From Candidatus Nanopelagicales bacterium (GTDB taxonomy: Bacteria; Actinomycetota; Actinomycetes; S36-B12): a stretch of DNA of 64,000 bases. Positions 1-9,341 of this stretch are shown here, in pieces. The notes beneath the pieces were generated by a model. The model ran no database searches and was not told where the DNA came from. It saw only the letters and a program-made list of their open reading frames with translations. Position numbers and translations under genes: made by a program. The stretch is taken from NCBI GenBank assembly GCA_018401415.1, contig JAGYKV010000018.1, positions 62,001 to 126,000 on the forward strand, in the 5' to 3' direction. Numbering within the stretch: position 1 is the stretch's first letter; every line of letters starts with the position of its first letter.

Positions 1-1187
1 CGCAGGCACGTGGAAACCGAATCACCGATGTTGACGGTAATGAATACATTGACTTTTCCCTAGGTGACACCGGTGCCATGGCGGGACATTCACCGGAACC
101 GACCGTTAAGGCCGTGAATCAGCGCATTGGGGTTGAGGGCGGAATCACGACCATGATGCCCAGCGCAGATGCGGAGTGGGTTGCCCAAGATCTAAGTAAT
201 CGGTTCGGGCTGCCTCTGTGGTCATTTAGTTTGACCGCAACCGATGCAAATCGATGGGCATTGCGCATTGCGCGCCAAGTGACCGGGAAATCGAAGGTCC
301 TTGCATTCTCCTACTGCTATCACGGAGCAGTTGACGAGACACTCGTGCGCACGGGGGTAGGGGGAGAAACGGATTTCCGTGAAGGCAATGTGGGACCAGC
401 GGTCCATGTTTTAGAGACAACGCGCGTGGCTGAATTCAATGACTTAGAGTCAGTCGAAAATGCGTTGAAGCATGGAGATGTTGCCGTGGTGATTACTGAA
501 CCGGCACTGACGAACATTGGAATTGTTTTACCGGATCCTGGATTCCTTGAGGGATTGCGGGAGTTGTGCAATAAATATGGATCACTGTTATTGATTGACG
601 AAACACATACAATCTCCGCTGGTTGGGGAGGCTGCACAAAAGCCTGGAACCTGCAGCCCGACATCCTTGTGATTGGTAAGAGCATTGGTGGCGGTATTCC
701 CTCTGGTGCATATGGAGTAACCAAGGAACTGGCCGCCAAAATATTTGCGGCCAAAGATGCTGACCTTGAAGATGTCGGCGGGGTTGGCGGAACACTTGCA
801 GGAAATGTTTTGTCCATCGCTGCAATGCGCGCCACGTTGGGAGAGGTGCTCACCCCCACTGCCTTTGACCACATGATTGAACTCGCAACAGCGTTCCGCG
901 AGGGCGTGGAAAAGGTTCTGGCGGAAACGCAAATGCCGTGGAGTATTGCGCAACTGGGCGCGCGAGCTGAGTACCGATTCTGCTCGCCGGCACCCAGGAA
1001 CGGAACAGAGTCGGCAGCATCCTTTGATGCAGATATTGAAGAGTATTTACACCTTTATATGAGTAACCGAGGTGTGCTCATGACCCCGTTTCACAACATG
1101 GCGCTGATGTGTCCGGCAACAAGCCGGTCAGATGTAGACAGGCATTCGGAGTTATTCGGTGAGGCTGTGGCACGGATCACCCAATGA
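1..1187 (+). CDS. class III aminotransferase (glutamate-1-semialdehyde aminomutase-like), 5' partial
   Basis: The reading frame is open from the left edge of the window (first whole codon at base 3), so the N-terminus is missing; about 395 residues are visible. It is a PLP fold-type I, class III aminotransferase. Seen: an upstream DVDGNEYIDF segment typical of the N-terminal domain, the IDETHT motif with the PLP-contacting Asp, and the GKSIGGG motif whose Lys should form the Schiff base. These features resemble glutamate-1-semialdehyde aminomutases, but many such paralogues act on other amino acids, so the substrate is not assigned. The stop overlaps the start of the following SDR gene by 4 bp (ATGA), indicating co-transcription and perhaps a shared catabolic step. 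Confidence 0.85.
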   Translation, partial: QARGNRITDVDGNEYIDFSLGDTGAMAGHSPEPTVKAVNQRIGVEGGITTMMPSADAEWVAQDLSNRFGLPLWSFSLTATDANRWALRIARQVTGKSKVLAFSYCYHGAVDETLVRTGVGGETDFREGNVGPAVHVLETTRVAEFNDLESVENALKHGDVAVVITEPALTNIGIVLPDPGFLEGLRELCNKYGSLLLIDETHTISAGWGGCTKAWNLQPDILVIGKSIGGGIPSGAYGVTKELAAKIFAAKDADLEDVGGVGGTLAGNVLSIAAMRATLGEVLTPTAFDHMIELATAFREGVEKVLAETQMPWSIAQLGARAEYRFCSPAPRNGTESAASFDADIEEYLHLYMSNRGVLMTPFHNMALMCPATSRSDVDRHSELFGEAVARITQ

Positions 1188-1982
1188 CATCCAACACTCC
1201 AACATGGCTTTCGCTGCACAGGAGAAGAGCGGTGGTGACCGGTGCTGGTTCCGCAACAGGTATTGGTTACGCATGTGCTCAGGCACTTTTGGAGTTGGGA
1301 GCGGAAGTCGCAATCACCGCGACGGGGGAGCACATTCATGAGCGGGTGAATGCACTGAGTGAATATGGAACAGTCCGAAGTTATGTCTGCGATTTGACCA
1401 GTATGGAATCAACGCAAGGAATGTTCACCTCAATTGGTAGGGATCAAGGTGGTATTGACATTTTGATTAACAACGCTGGAATGGCGAGCGTGGGTGAGCC
1501 GGTCGGGATTGAGTCAGGTGCACTTGGATCAATAGCGATATCGGACTTTAATGAGTGCCGTGCAGCGCAATCTAATGACCGCGGTGCATGCAACCCGATG
1601 TGCCTTGCCGTTTATGCAGGAGACCATGTGGGGGCGAATAATCTCGATATCAAGTGTGACGGGGCCACTCATGTCCATGCGTGGTGAAAGTGCCTATGCC
1701 ACTGCAAAGGCGGCACTCGTCGGACTGACCCGTTCACTCGCTGTGGATTACGCCGCCCAGGGAATTACCGCGAACGCCATTGCACCAGGTTGGATTCACA
1801 CCGGATCGCAGACCGAACATGAAGCTCGTGAAGGAAACCTCGTTCCTATCTTGCGAAGTGCCACACCCATGGAAGTTGCAGCGGTAGCTGCTTTCCTGGC
1901 AACACCGGGAGCAAGTTACATCACCGGTCAGTGCATTGCGGTCGATGGTGGGAACTCAGTCGCGGAAGAAAGATCACAATAA
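1184..1982 (+). CDS. SDR-family oxidoreductase, frameshifted
   Basis: This is a short-chain dehydrogenase split over two reading frames. The first part carries the Rossmann glycine motif (TGAGSATGIG, near residue 20) and NNAG. The second part carries the SAYATAKAAL segment with the catalytic Tyr-x3-Lys and a C-terminal IAVDGG. The frame changes near base 1556 at tgccgtg; removing one C would join the halves into a protein of about 265 residues, the usual SDR length. Either a sequencing insertion or a real inactivation is possible. It is translationally coupled to the aminotransferase upstream, so an amino-alcohol or oxo-acid substrate is plausible but not shown. A hairpin follows the stop directly. 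Confidence 0.75.
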
Positions 1983-2013
1983 AGGGCCGGTGGGGTTAGC
2001 CACCGACCCTTTA
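1981..2013. terminator. bidirectional hairpin between convergent genes
   Basis: An inverted repeat with arms AAAGGG..GGTGG and CCACC..CCCTTT around a short loop sits exactly between the convergent SDR and glycoside hydrolase genes. Flanking A and T tracts make it usable as an intrinsic terminator in both directions. Confidence 0.65.
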
Positions 2014-2027
2014 TTCGACACGTGAAT

Positions 2028-3287
2028 TTAACGAGTCAAAAGCACTGGCGCAAATGTGCGAACCTTGCGATTAGCGGGCACTGCTTTGCAATTTCCGTCT
2101 AATGTGCACATTTGCTTGTACGCCTTGTTGATCTTAAAGGACTTCACACCCTTCTCGGTGTAAATGATCTGATCACGGCCATTCTTGGTATTGAAGTTAC
2201 AAGTAACTTTGCGACTCTTCTCCTTGCATCCTCTGTAGGTACTGCCCACAATCCAATCTTGCAGGGTGTCCATGGCAATAGCGCCCGGAGCGGTTTCGTT
2301 GTACTGAATTCCCCACAGAGGATTATTGGGACCCCACTGGTACATGTACACCCGGGAAACCCCGAGGCGGAGTGCATCAAGGTAGGTAATCGCGGTCCAG
2401 GCGGCCGCCCGGTCTCCTTCAATATCTTGCTTGGGGTTATTGGGACCAGGCCCTTTCAGACCGTAATTGTTCTCGGTGTCCCACAGGGGCAGGTCGGGTG
2501 CACCGGCGGCCCTCAGGTAACCGATCCATGCATTGGCGAGATCGGCTCGGTCATTGGTGTCGCCCAGTGATGCTGGGTAGGTGTGGGCTGCCCACACATC
2601 TACCGGCCAATTGCGTTGCTTCAATCCTTGCAGGAATGCGGGATAAAACTTCTTAAATGGACCGCCGAGCCGCGTGCCGGTACTTGGTGCCACAACGGTT
2701 GCCGTGGGATCGATGCCTTTAACGATGTCGTATGTCCGCTTGGTCAACTCGGCCATTTGGGCGGGTGTGCCGGTGAAGAATGTGGTGAGATTTGCTTCGT
2801 TCCACGGTTGATAGTTATTTATCCGACCTTTGTACCGAGTGGCAACGGCACGGACCCAGTCATCCCAATCGCTGAGGTTGCGTGGCATGCCGGAGGCATC
2901 AGGTCGCGGGAGGGCATCAGGGTTTCGCTGATCGGTTGCCCATGCAGGGGTACCGGACAGCACCATCAGGATGTCGTCCATTCCGTTCTTTTCAGCATTG
3001 GCAATAGCATTGTCCAGAGTGGTCCAATCAAAAACACCCTTGGACGTTTCAATATTTGCCCAAGTGGTGTCGTTGTCCCAGAGACGCAGGGAGCCGAACT
3101 TTATTGAGGGCCATACGCCATTTTGTTCGTCGCGTACATGGAGACCGAAAAGGTCATCTTTGACAACTGTGCCTTTAAGGTTCTGGGCAGGCTTTGCCAA
3201 CTTGGCTGCTTGAGCCGGGGTGGCAATGGGGATTACGAGGGCGGCAGCAATCAGGGCTGCGAGTGTTGTGGTGAGTGATTTTCGCAT
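2028..3287 (-). CDS. secreted clan GH-A-like glycoside hydrolase
   Basis: A 419-residue protein with an N-terminal signal peptide (Lys/Arg start, hydrophobic stretch to about residue 25, then ATPAQA-A). The body looks like a (beta/alpha)8 glycosidase of clan GH-A (GH39/GH5-like): it has the PWNEAN motif with putative acid/base Glu164, and LWDTENN with putative nucleophile Glu272 at the end of a later strand, plus HTYP between them. The C-terminal ~70 residues carry four cysteines and many lysines and may be a small accessory domain. Exported to the cell surface or medium, where it would act on a polysaccharide; the substrate cannot be read from sequence. It follows the PP2C phosphatase gene on the same strand after 33 bp. 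Confidence 0.75.
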   Translation of the reverse strand: MRKSLTTTLAALIAAALVIPIATPAQAAKLAKPAQNLKGTVVKDDLFGLHVRDEQNGVWPSIKFGSLRLWDNDTTWANIETSKGVFDWTTLDNAIANAEKNGMDDILMVLSGTPAWATDQRNPDALPRPDASGMPRNLSDWDDWVRAVATRYKGRINNYQPWNEANLTTFFTGTPAQMAELTKRTYDIVKGIDPTATVVAPSTGTRLGGPFKKFYPAFLQGLKQRNWPVDVWAAHTYPASLGDTNDRADLANAWIGYLRAAGAPDLPLWDTENNYGLKGPGPNNPKQDIEGDRAAAWTAITYLDALRLGVSRVYMYQWGPNNPLWGIQYNETAPGAIAMDTLQDWIVGSTYRGCKEKSRKVTCNFNTKNGRDQIIYTEKGVKSFKINKAYKQMCTLDGNCKAVPANRKVRTFAPVLLTR

Positions 3288-3320
3288 TCGGCTAGTGTGC
3301 CATGGAGCCGATTCAGCCGA

Positions 3321-4853
3321 TCAATCAAGTCGACTAATTGCCACCACGGTGGTGTCATCGCTGTGCCAGCGGGGAGCAACCTCACGAATATGGGAGACGA
3401 GGCGATGGACAATTTCTTCTGGTTGCCGCCGCACGGGGGCGTCCATTGAGCGCAGAACGCGGGCAACAGAAGAACTTTCAGCTTCAGATTCACCTGTTGT
3501 GAGAGCCTGTCCTTCAAGGAAGCCATCGGTGACCCCAAGTACGACATCGCCAGGTTCAAATGAACGACTCTGAACTTCCCAGATTCCCCCCAGGGATGAA
3601 ATCAATGGGCCGGTGACGTCAAGGTAGAAGTCCTGTTTGTCGTGCGTCACTCCGATGGCGGCTGGATGACCAGCATTGATCCATTCCACCGTATTTGTGG
3701 AGGTATTGAATTGCATCAGGATCGCTGTCACAAAGTGTTCATCTGCGATAGTAGACGCGGCTGCAAGTTTTACTGCATCTTCTAATGACCCCGATTCGGC
3801 AAGAGCTGCTTTCATAATTGCACGGACTCTTAGTGCGACAACGTTGGATGTTGGACCATGTCCGGAGACATCGGCAATAATTAATGCGACTCGATGATCG
3901 TCAAGTGGAACGTAATCCCAGTAGTCACCTGCGAGCGAGCCTTCGGCATTAGAAGCTAATCCGGCGATAGCAATACCTGGGCAGTGAATGCGAGAATCGA
4001 CCTGCATTTCTGCTCGCACTGCGGCAACAAGTGGTGCATCCTGTTGTAGTCCCTTGCGCGCAGTAGCGGCATCGTCTATCTCGCTTACCAGCTTGCGGCG
4101 CAGTCCTTCAGCATCTTTTGCAAGTGTGATGAACTCCGGTGGGCCTAGTGGTTCAATCGGATGTGTGTGCGCGGGGTCGCGTGTTGCCAGTTGCAAGTCT
4201 TTACGAATATCCATGAGTGGGTATATCACCCATCTCTGGAAGAAAATGAAATAGGAAATGAATCCACCCAATAAAATGAGGCCTCCCAGTATCAAGAAAA
4301 ATCCAAGAGTTCGAGCAGAACCGGAAACAGCGTTCACTGTGGTGGCCCTTTGGTTCTCAATCTCAACCTGCAAAGCACTACTGGCAAGAATCATGGAGTC
4401 ATAAGTGGTCCCCGCTTTTTTCCTATTGGTAATACGGGCCGCTTTCGCAGTGTTGCCATCTGCCATGGCATCGAGGGCGGGTTGGGCATCGGCACTCACC
4501 CATGCGCGCTGTGCTGCGGCTGAACTCTCAACGAGAGCGGTGAGCGCTGGATCTCCTTCACCTAAAAGGGCAATGAGGGAACTCTCCAGGGACGAAGTTG
4601 TGGACAAGGAACTTTGGTAACTGGCGAGTGCTTCCTCGGACCCGGTGAGAATGTAATCTGAAAGATCACCCGAGGCAGAGGTTTGAGCAAGAATGAGTGA
4701 ATCGGCAAGTTGGGTTGCAGGAGACAGAACGTTATCGAGGCGGGTCTGAGAACTTGAAACGGAACCAAATTGAATGATCACAATAATGAAACCCAGCAAA
4801 ACAACCCCGAATGCTGATCCCGAGGCAATGAGTACCCGCCTTCTCAGAGTCAT
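3321..4853 (-). CDS. membrane SpoIIE/RsbU-type PP2C serine phosphatase with CHASE3-like sensor
   Basis: A 510-residue protein with two transmembrane helices (about residues 8-30 and 182-206) flanking a ~150-residue extracytoplasmic helical region that resembles a CHASE3 sensor (DYILTGSEEAL pattern). A HAMP-like linker follows, then a PP2C-type SpoIIE phosphatase domain from about residue 275. Metal-binding signatures are intact: GDYWD (309-313), DVSGHG (328-333), NAGHP, TDG and a C-terminal DDTT. Such proteins dephosphorylate anti-anti-sigma factors in partner-switching stress responses; no anti-sigma partner is encoded nearby, so its target lies elsewhere. Divergent from PPK2. Confidence 0.85.
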   Translation of the reverse strand: MTLRRRVLIASGSAFGVVLLGFIIVIIQFGSVSSSQTRLDNVLSPATQLADSLILAQTSASGDLSDYILTGSEEALASYQSSLSTTSSLESSLIALLGEGDPALTALVESSAAAQRAWVSADAQPALDAMADGNTAKAARITNRKKAGTTYDSMILASSALQVEIENQRATTVNAVSGSARTLGFFLILGGLILLGGFISYFIFFQRWVIYPLMDIRKDLQLATRDPAHTHPIEPLGPPEFITLAKDAEGLRRKLVSEIDDAATARKGLQQDAPLVAAVRAEMQVDSRIHCPGIAIAGLASNAEGSLAGDYWDYVPLDDHRVALIIADVSGHGPTSNVVALRVRAIMKAALAESGSLEDAVKLAAASTIADEHFVTAILMQFNTSTNTVEWINAGHPAAIGVTHDKQDFYLDVTGPLISSLGGIWEVQSRSFEPGDVVLGVTDGFLEGQALTTGESEAESSSVARVLRSMDAPVRRQPEEIVHRLVSHIREVAPRWHSDDTTVVAISRLD

Positions 4854-4955
4854 TCCTGTAGGCTACTAAATGCGTTTGGTGAATCCAGAGAGATTTGAGA
4901 TTCAACACGATTCGCCCTCATTTACTGAGTGCCCTCTGTATGCGACAAGGATCCG

Positions 4956-5771
4956 ATGAAAAATCCGGCCAAAATCCCCAAGAAGATCTATGAAGAGGAA
5001 TTATTTCGGCTTCAGGCTGAACTAGTGAACTTTCAGGAGTGGGTTCGACTCGAGGGCAAGCGGGTCGTCATTCTGTTTGAAGGACGTGATGCTGCCGGCA
5101 AAGGCTCAACAATCAAGCGATTCACCCAGTACCTGAATCCGAGGCAAGCAACCATTGTTGCTTTGCCTGCACCCACCGAACGCGAACGAACCGAGTGGTA
5201 TTACCAGCGCTATGTGCACCACCTACCTCCGGCTGGTGAAATACGTTTTTTTGATCGCTCGTGGTACAACCGAGCGGGTGTTGAAAAAGTAATGGGGTTC
5301 TGTACGCCAGATGAATACCGCCGCTTTCTGCACCAGACTCCGATCTTCGAACGGCTTTTGATTGAGGACGGAATCATTCTGCGCAAGTACTGGTTCAGTA
5401 TCAGCGATGCCGAGCAGGAACGCCGATTCAAGTCGCGACTAGATGATCCCATGCGCAGGTGGAAATTCTCCCCGATGGATGTCGAATCCATTACTCGCTG
5501 GGAGGACTACTCAAAAGCAAAGGATGAAATGCTCGTGCATACCAGCACTCCGGAATCTCCGTGGCACATCGTGGAAGCGGACTGTAAGCGCAGAGCACGC
5601 TTGAACACGATTCATCATTTTTTATCATCCATTGATTACTACCGCGCGGATCCACCGCTGTTGTCATTGCCTAAGCGTCCCAAAGCGATTGGGTATCAAC
5701 GGCCCCCTCGTGATCTGAACAACTATGTTCCGGAATACGCGGATACCCTGATGAAAATACCGGGGCTATAA
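4956..5771 (+). CDS. ppk2: polyphosphate kinase 2 (PPK2 family)
   Basis: PPK2 uses inorganic polyphosphate to phosphorylate nucleotides (GDP/ADP or, in other subclasses, AMP). Seen: Walker A-like GRDAAGKGST at about residues 43-52, the Walker B/lid region FFDRSWYNRAGVE, and a WKFSPMD-type segment conserved in one-domain PPK2s. The protein is 271 residues from the ATG at 4956, which has AAGGA five bases upstream; an in-frame GTG at 4929 would add nine residues without a good ribosome site. The one-domain form fits class I PPK2, but the nucleotide preference is not resolved here. The 3' end overlaps the convergent EamA transporter gene by 6 bp. Confidence 0.88.
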   Translation: MKNPAKIPKKIYEEELFRLQAELVNFQEWVRLEGKRVVILFEGRDAAGKGSTIKRFTQYLNPRQATIVALPAPTERERTEWYYQRYVHHLPPAGEIRFFDRSWYNRAGVEKVMGFCTPDEYRRFLHQTPIFERLLIEDGIILRKYWFSISDAEQERRFKSRLDDPMRRWKFSPMDVESITRWEDYSKAKDEMLVHTSTPESPWHIVEADCKRRARLNTIHHFLSSIDYYRADPPLLSLPKRPKAIGYQRPPRDLNNYVPEYADTLMKIPGL

Positions 5772-6728
5772 AGGCTCTTGTAATAGTTGTTTTTTCCGGC
5801 GTTCACCGGAGACAACCAAAACCACTCCGCTAATAACAACGGTGAGACCGATAATCACATCCGTTGTAATCGGCTCACTCAAAATGAAGTACCCAAGAAT
5901 CACTGCGATAACCGGATTGACATAAGCGTATGTCGAGACCAGTGACATGGGTGCATTTCCAATCAGCCAAACGTATGCTGAGTATGCAACCGCTGAAGCA
6001 ATAACCAAAAATCCCCAGCCAGCCCATGAAGCAGTTGTGTACTCCGACATGTTCCATCTTTCTCCGATAATAAATCCGATAACGGTCAGCACTATGGATG
6101 CCGTAAGCATCTCAATCACTGTGGTGACGAGTGCATCCTTGGGTTGCTCATAGCGAGTAGATCGCCAAGAAAAGAATGCCCAGCTGAAACTTCCAAAAGC
6201 AATGGCGAGTGACCAGATTGCCACCTGCCCGGGAGTGGCTCCGCCCACCGGTTCGGTACCACCCGGCAGCAGCATGAGACCCAATCCCAGTAGTCCGACG
6301 CCCACACCTACTGATGTCAATCGTGATGGCCGATCACCGGCCTTGTACCGAAACATGATGATCCACAGGGGCATGACGGAAACAATCAGTGCGGCAATAC
6401 TGGAGGGGACGTATCGCTGAGCCAGAGACACAATTCCAATTCCCACGGACAGAATGAAAATTCCCATAAACATTGCACCACGAAATTGGGCGCCGGTGAC
6501 TCGAAATACTTTGGGTCCGCGAATGATCACGACCACGATTGCCAGGACCACGGTGGCGGCGAGGAATCGGGTGCCCGCTCCGACAAGAGGGGGCATGGAC
6601 TGCACCACCAAGGCAATCCCCATGTAGGTAGAGCCCCACACAATCCATAGCGTGATGAGCGGGGTGAGAATCCGAGAAAGGGGTGCCTCGGTTACCCCGC
6701 GGACGTCCATCACCGAGTCCGAGGCCAT
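5766..6728 (-). CDS. EamA/DMT-family transporter (YedA-like)
   Basis: A 320-residue, very hydrophobic protein with about ten predicted transmembrane helices in two EamA repeats. The first repeat opens with WIVWGSTYMGI, typical of the RhaT/YedA branch of drug/metabolite transporters. It probably exports a small metabolite or amino acid from the cytoplasm; the substrate cannot be inferred. Its start codon abuts the DosR-type palindrome shared with cydA on the other strand, so it may belong to the same regulon, although the distance (box beginning about 4 bp before the ATG) argues more for repression or for no effect than for activation. Confidence 0.82.
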   Translation of the reverse strand: MASDSVMDVRGVTEAPLSRILTPLITLWIVWGSTYMGIALVVQSMPPLVGAGTRFLAATVVLAIVVVIIRGPKVFRVTGAQFRGAMFMGIFILSVGIGIVSLAQRYVPSSIAALIVSVMPLWIIMFRYKAGDRPSRLTSVGVGVGLLGLGLMLLPGGTEPVGGATPGQVAIWSLAIAFGSFSWAFFSWRSTRYEQPKDALVTTVIEMLTASIVLTVIGFIIGERWNMSEYTTASWAGWGFLVIASAVAYSAYVWLIGNAPMSLVSTYAYVNPVIAVILGYFILSEPITTDVIIGLTVVISGVVLVVSGERRKKQLLQEPL

Positions 6729-6748
6729 GAAGGGACTTTAGTCCCTGA
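6729..6748. promoter_or_regulatory. DosR/DevR-type operator upstream of cydA
   Basis: The core GGGACTTTAGTCCC (6732-6745) matches the central 14 bases of the mycobacterial DosR consensus (TTSGGGACTWWAGTCCCSAA) exactly; the outer bases match partly (GAA on the left, TGA on the right). It lies 56-75 bp before the cydA start and immediately before the divergent EamA start. A DevR/DosR-like regulator with a conserved recognition helix is encoded about 8 kb downstream in the same locus, which supports a functional site. Confidence 0.8.
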
Positions 6749-6764
6749 AAGTGGTGCCACTTTC
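6747..6764. promoter_or_regulatory. second perfect palindrome in the cydA promoter region
   Basis: GAAAGTGG-TG-CCACTTTC has perfect 8-base arms with a 2-base spacer. It touches the DosR-type box on its left and lies 40-57 bp before the cydA start. The position suits an operator for a second regulator. It does not match Rex, Fnr/Crp or ArcA consensus sites that I know. The binding protein is unknown. Confidence 0.45.
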
Positions 6765-6803
6765 TGGGATCCGCGCGGGGAACACGCCACAAAGATAAAG
6801 GAC

Positions 6804-8213
6804 ATGGACGTCTTGGATCTTGCACGTTGGCAATTCGGAATCACTACGGTCTACCACTTCTTTTTTGTGCCAATCACGCTTGGCTTGGTCTGGTTTGTCG
6901 CAGGCTTCCAAACCGCTTGGTACATAACAGGTAAAGAGAAGTATCTCAAACTCACCAAGTTCTTTGGAAAGTTGTTTTTGATTAACTTCGCCATGGGTGT
7001 GGTGACCGGTATTGTGCAAGAATTTCAGTTCGGCATGAACTGGTCCGAGTATTCCCGGTTCGTGGGCGACGTCTTCGGAGCACCGCTAGCCATGGAGGGC
7101 CTGTTAGCGTTCTTCTTGGAGTCGACATTCCTCGGATTGTGGATTTTTGGTTGGGATCGATTGCCTAAAAAGCTCCATCTGGCAACTATTTGGGCCGCTG
7201 CCGTGGGAACTTTACTTTCGGCCTACTTCATCTTGGCCGCTAACTCCTGGATGCAACACCCGGTCGGGTACGACATTGATCCCGAGACCGGTCGTGCAGT
7301 TCTGAACAGTATTAGCGCCGTGTTATTCCAAAACACTGCGGTCATGGCATTTCTGCACACCATGACGGCAAGCTTCCTCATTGCCGGAACAGGCGTCGCC
7401 GTGGTGGGCGCATGGTTCATGACAAAGAATCGAAATGTCGATGTGTTCCGTACGGCGGTTAAAGCCGGTGCCGTTGTCACGCTGATTGCAGCTGTGGGAG
7501 TGAGCATCACTGGCGACATGTTCTCCAAAATCATGGTCGAACAACAACCCATGAAAATGGCGGCCGCTGAGGGGCTCTATGAAACCACGGCCAATGCACC
7601 CTTCTCAATTTTGACAATCGGAGATATATCCGGAGATACGGCTACACCCATCATCGAAATCCCAGGACTACTTTCCTTCCTGTCCACCGGTGACTTCAAC
7701 GGAACAGTTCAGGGCATCAATAACCTGCAGGCCGCCTATCAAAGTCAGTACGGTCCCGGCGACTTTATCCCCTATGTTCCAGTCTCCTATTGGAGTTTCC
7801 GGTTGATGATCGGATTGGGCATGCTCGGCGCCGCGTGGGCTCTGTGGGCATTGTGGCGTTATCGCGGTGGACGCAATCCGCAGAAGGGTGCCGTATTCAA
7901 GTATTCAACGTACTTCGTGCTACTCGGCCCGCTGCTAGCCGCATCTTTCGGTTGGATCTTCACTGAAATGGGTCGGCAGCCATGGATTGTGTTTGGTGAA
8001 CAATTAACAGCAGACGCAGTTTCACCGCTCACTACCGCAACGGAAGTGTGGATCAGCTTGATCGGATTCACCCTCGTGTACGCGATTCTCGCCGTGATTG
8101 AAGTCGGGCTGCTGTTGAAGTACATCAAGGCAGGGCCACCCGAAGAAATCATTGCAGATCCTTATGACGATTCGCAGAAAACTGATGACCCACAACTGTA
8201 CTTCGCGTACTGA
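6804..8213 (+). CDS. cydA: cytochrome bd ubiquinol/menaquinol oxidase subunit I
   Basis: CydA binds haems b558, b595 and d and oxidises quinol at the outer face of the membrane, giving high-affinity respiration at low oxygen. Key residues of the E. coli protein are found shifted by one: His18 (haem b595 ligand), Glu98 and Glu106 in EGLLAFFLES, and His185 in FLHTMTAS (haem b558 ligand). GRQPW is present near the C-terminus. At 469 residues it has the short Q-loop of non-E. coli type oxidases. First gene of cydA-cydB-cydD-cydC-sensor kinase; 22 bp to cydB, which has an AGAGGA ribosome site. Probably activated through the DosR-type box upstream. Confidence 0.95.
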   Translation: MDVLDLARWQFGITTVYHFFFVPITLGLVWFVAGFQTAWYITGKEKYLKLTKFFGKLFLINFAMGVVTGIVQEFQFGMNWSEYSRFVGDVFGAPLAMEGLLAFFLESTFLGLWIFGWDRLPKKLHLATIWAAAVGTLLSAYFILAANSWMQHPVGYDIDPETGRAVLNSISAVLFQNTAVMAFLHTMTASFLIAGTGVAVVGAWFMTKNRNVDVFRTAVKAGAVVTLIAAVGVSITGDMFSKIMVEQQPMKMAAAEGLYETTANAPFSILTIGDISGDTATPIIEIPGLLSFLSTGDFNGTVQGINNLQAAYQSQYGPGDFIPYVPVSYWSFRLMIGLGMLGAAWALWALWRYRGGRNPQKGAVFKYSTYFVLLGPLLAASFGWIFTEMGRQPWIVFGEQLTADAVSPLTTATEVWISLIGFTLVYAILAVIEVGLLLKYIKAGPPEEIIADPYDDSQKTDDPQLYFAY

Positions 8214-8235
8214 GTTGAACTGAGAGGAATTACTC

Positions 8236-9308
8236 ATGGATCTCGTGACCGTTTGGTTCATACTTATTGCGGTGTTGTGGATTGGCTACTTCATCCTCGA
8301 TGGCTTCGACCTTGGTGTGGGAGTGCTGTTGCCGGTCATAGGTCGTGACGATCTTCGGCGACGTGTCATGATCAACACAATCGGACCCGTATGGGATGGC
8401 AACGAAGTGTGGCTTTTGGTAGCTGGCGGGGCGACATTTGCGGCCTTCCCATTGTGGTACGCCACCATGTTCAGTGGCTTCTACCTCGCGTTCTTTGTCT
8501 TGCTCCTGGCTTTGATTATGCGCGGAGTCGCCTTTGAGTACCGGGGTAAAAAGGACTCCGCTTCGTGGCGTTCCCGTTGGGACATGGCAATCTTCATTGG
8601 GTCAGTTCTCCCGGCGTTCTTGTTCGGGGTTGCATTCGGCAATGTTGTTGGGGGAACCGCAATTGAGCCGCTCCCGGGAACAGATGCCACAAATGCCGGA
8701 AACTTCAACTATACGGGGAATTTCTTTGACCTACTGAATCCGTTCAGCATTGCTCTTGGAGTCATGACGCTCCTAGTGTTCACCACACACGGGCGATCTT
8801 CCTCTCGCTGAAATCGTCTGGTGAAGTACGTGAGGCAGCTCGTGGAGTTGCCCTGAAGTTGGGGATAGTGGCTGCGCTCTCTGCAGTTGTTGCGCTGCTC
8901 TGGGCACAAGCATTCTCCGGTCGGGTTGAGTGGACTTTACCCATGGTCTTGATCGCAGCGGTACTGTTCCTCGGGGCACTGTTCATGACCCTCAAGAATC
9001 GCGATGGCTGGGCCTTCTTACTTACCAGCGGAACAATCCTGTTCGCGGTAGCTTCGCTGTTCGTGGGTTTGTTCCCGAACGTGATGATCAGCACCGTTGA
9101 TCCCGCTTTCAACCTGACGGTGTACAACGCATCTAGCCAGGAATACACATTGACGGTCATGACGTGGATTGCCGTCATCATGACACCTATTGTCGTCATG
9201 TACCAGGGTTGGACCTACTGGATTTTCCGCAAGAGAATCAGCACCTCCATGATTCCTCCACAGGCTGCACCAGGTCGCAGTGATGATCGTTTTGCAGCAA
9301 GCAAGTAA
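8236..9308 (+). CDS. cydB: cytochrome bd oxidase subunit II, frameshifted
   Basis: CydB pairs with CydA in the membrane. The N-terminal ~190 residues (LDGFDLGVG, GPVWDGNEVWL, FPLWYATMFSG) end in an early stop, and the remaining ~165 residues (RVEWTLPM, YQGWTYWIFRKRI) continue in another frame from about base 8795. At 8791-8793 a run of three G replaces the four needed: adding one G restores THGAIFLSLK and a protein of about 357 residues, the normal family length. Since the neighbouring cydA, cydD and cydC are intact, a homopolymer base-calling error is more likely than loss of the oxidase. If real, the oxidase would be non-functional. Confidence 0.9.
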
Positions 9309-9341
9309 GTTACCCCGTGCCCAACTAGTTACTGTCGCACC

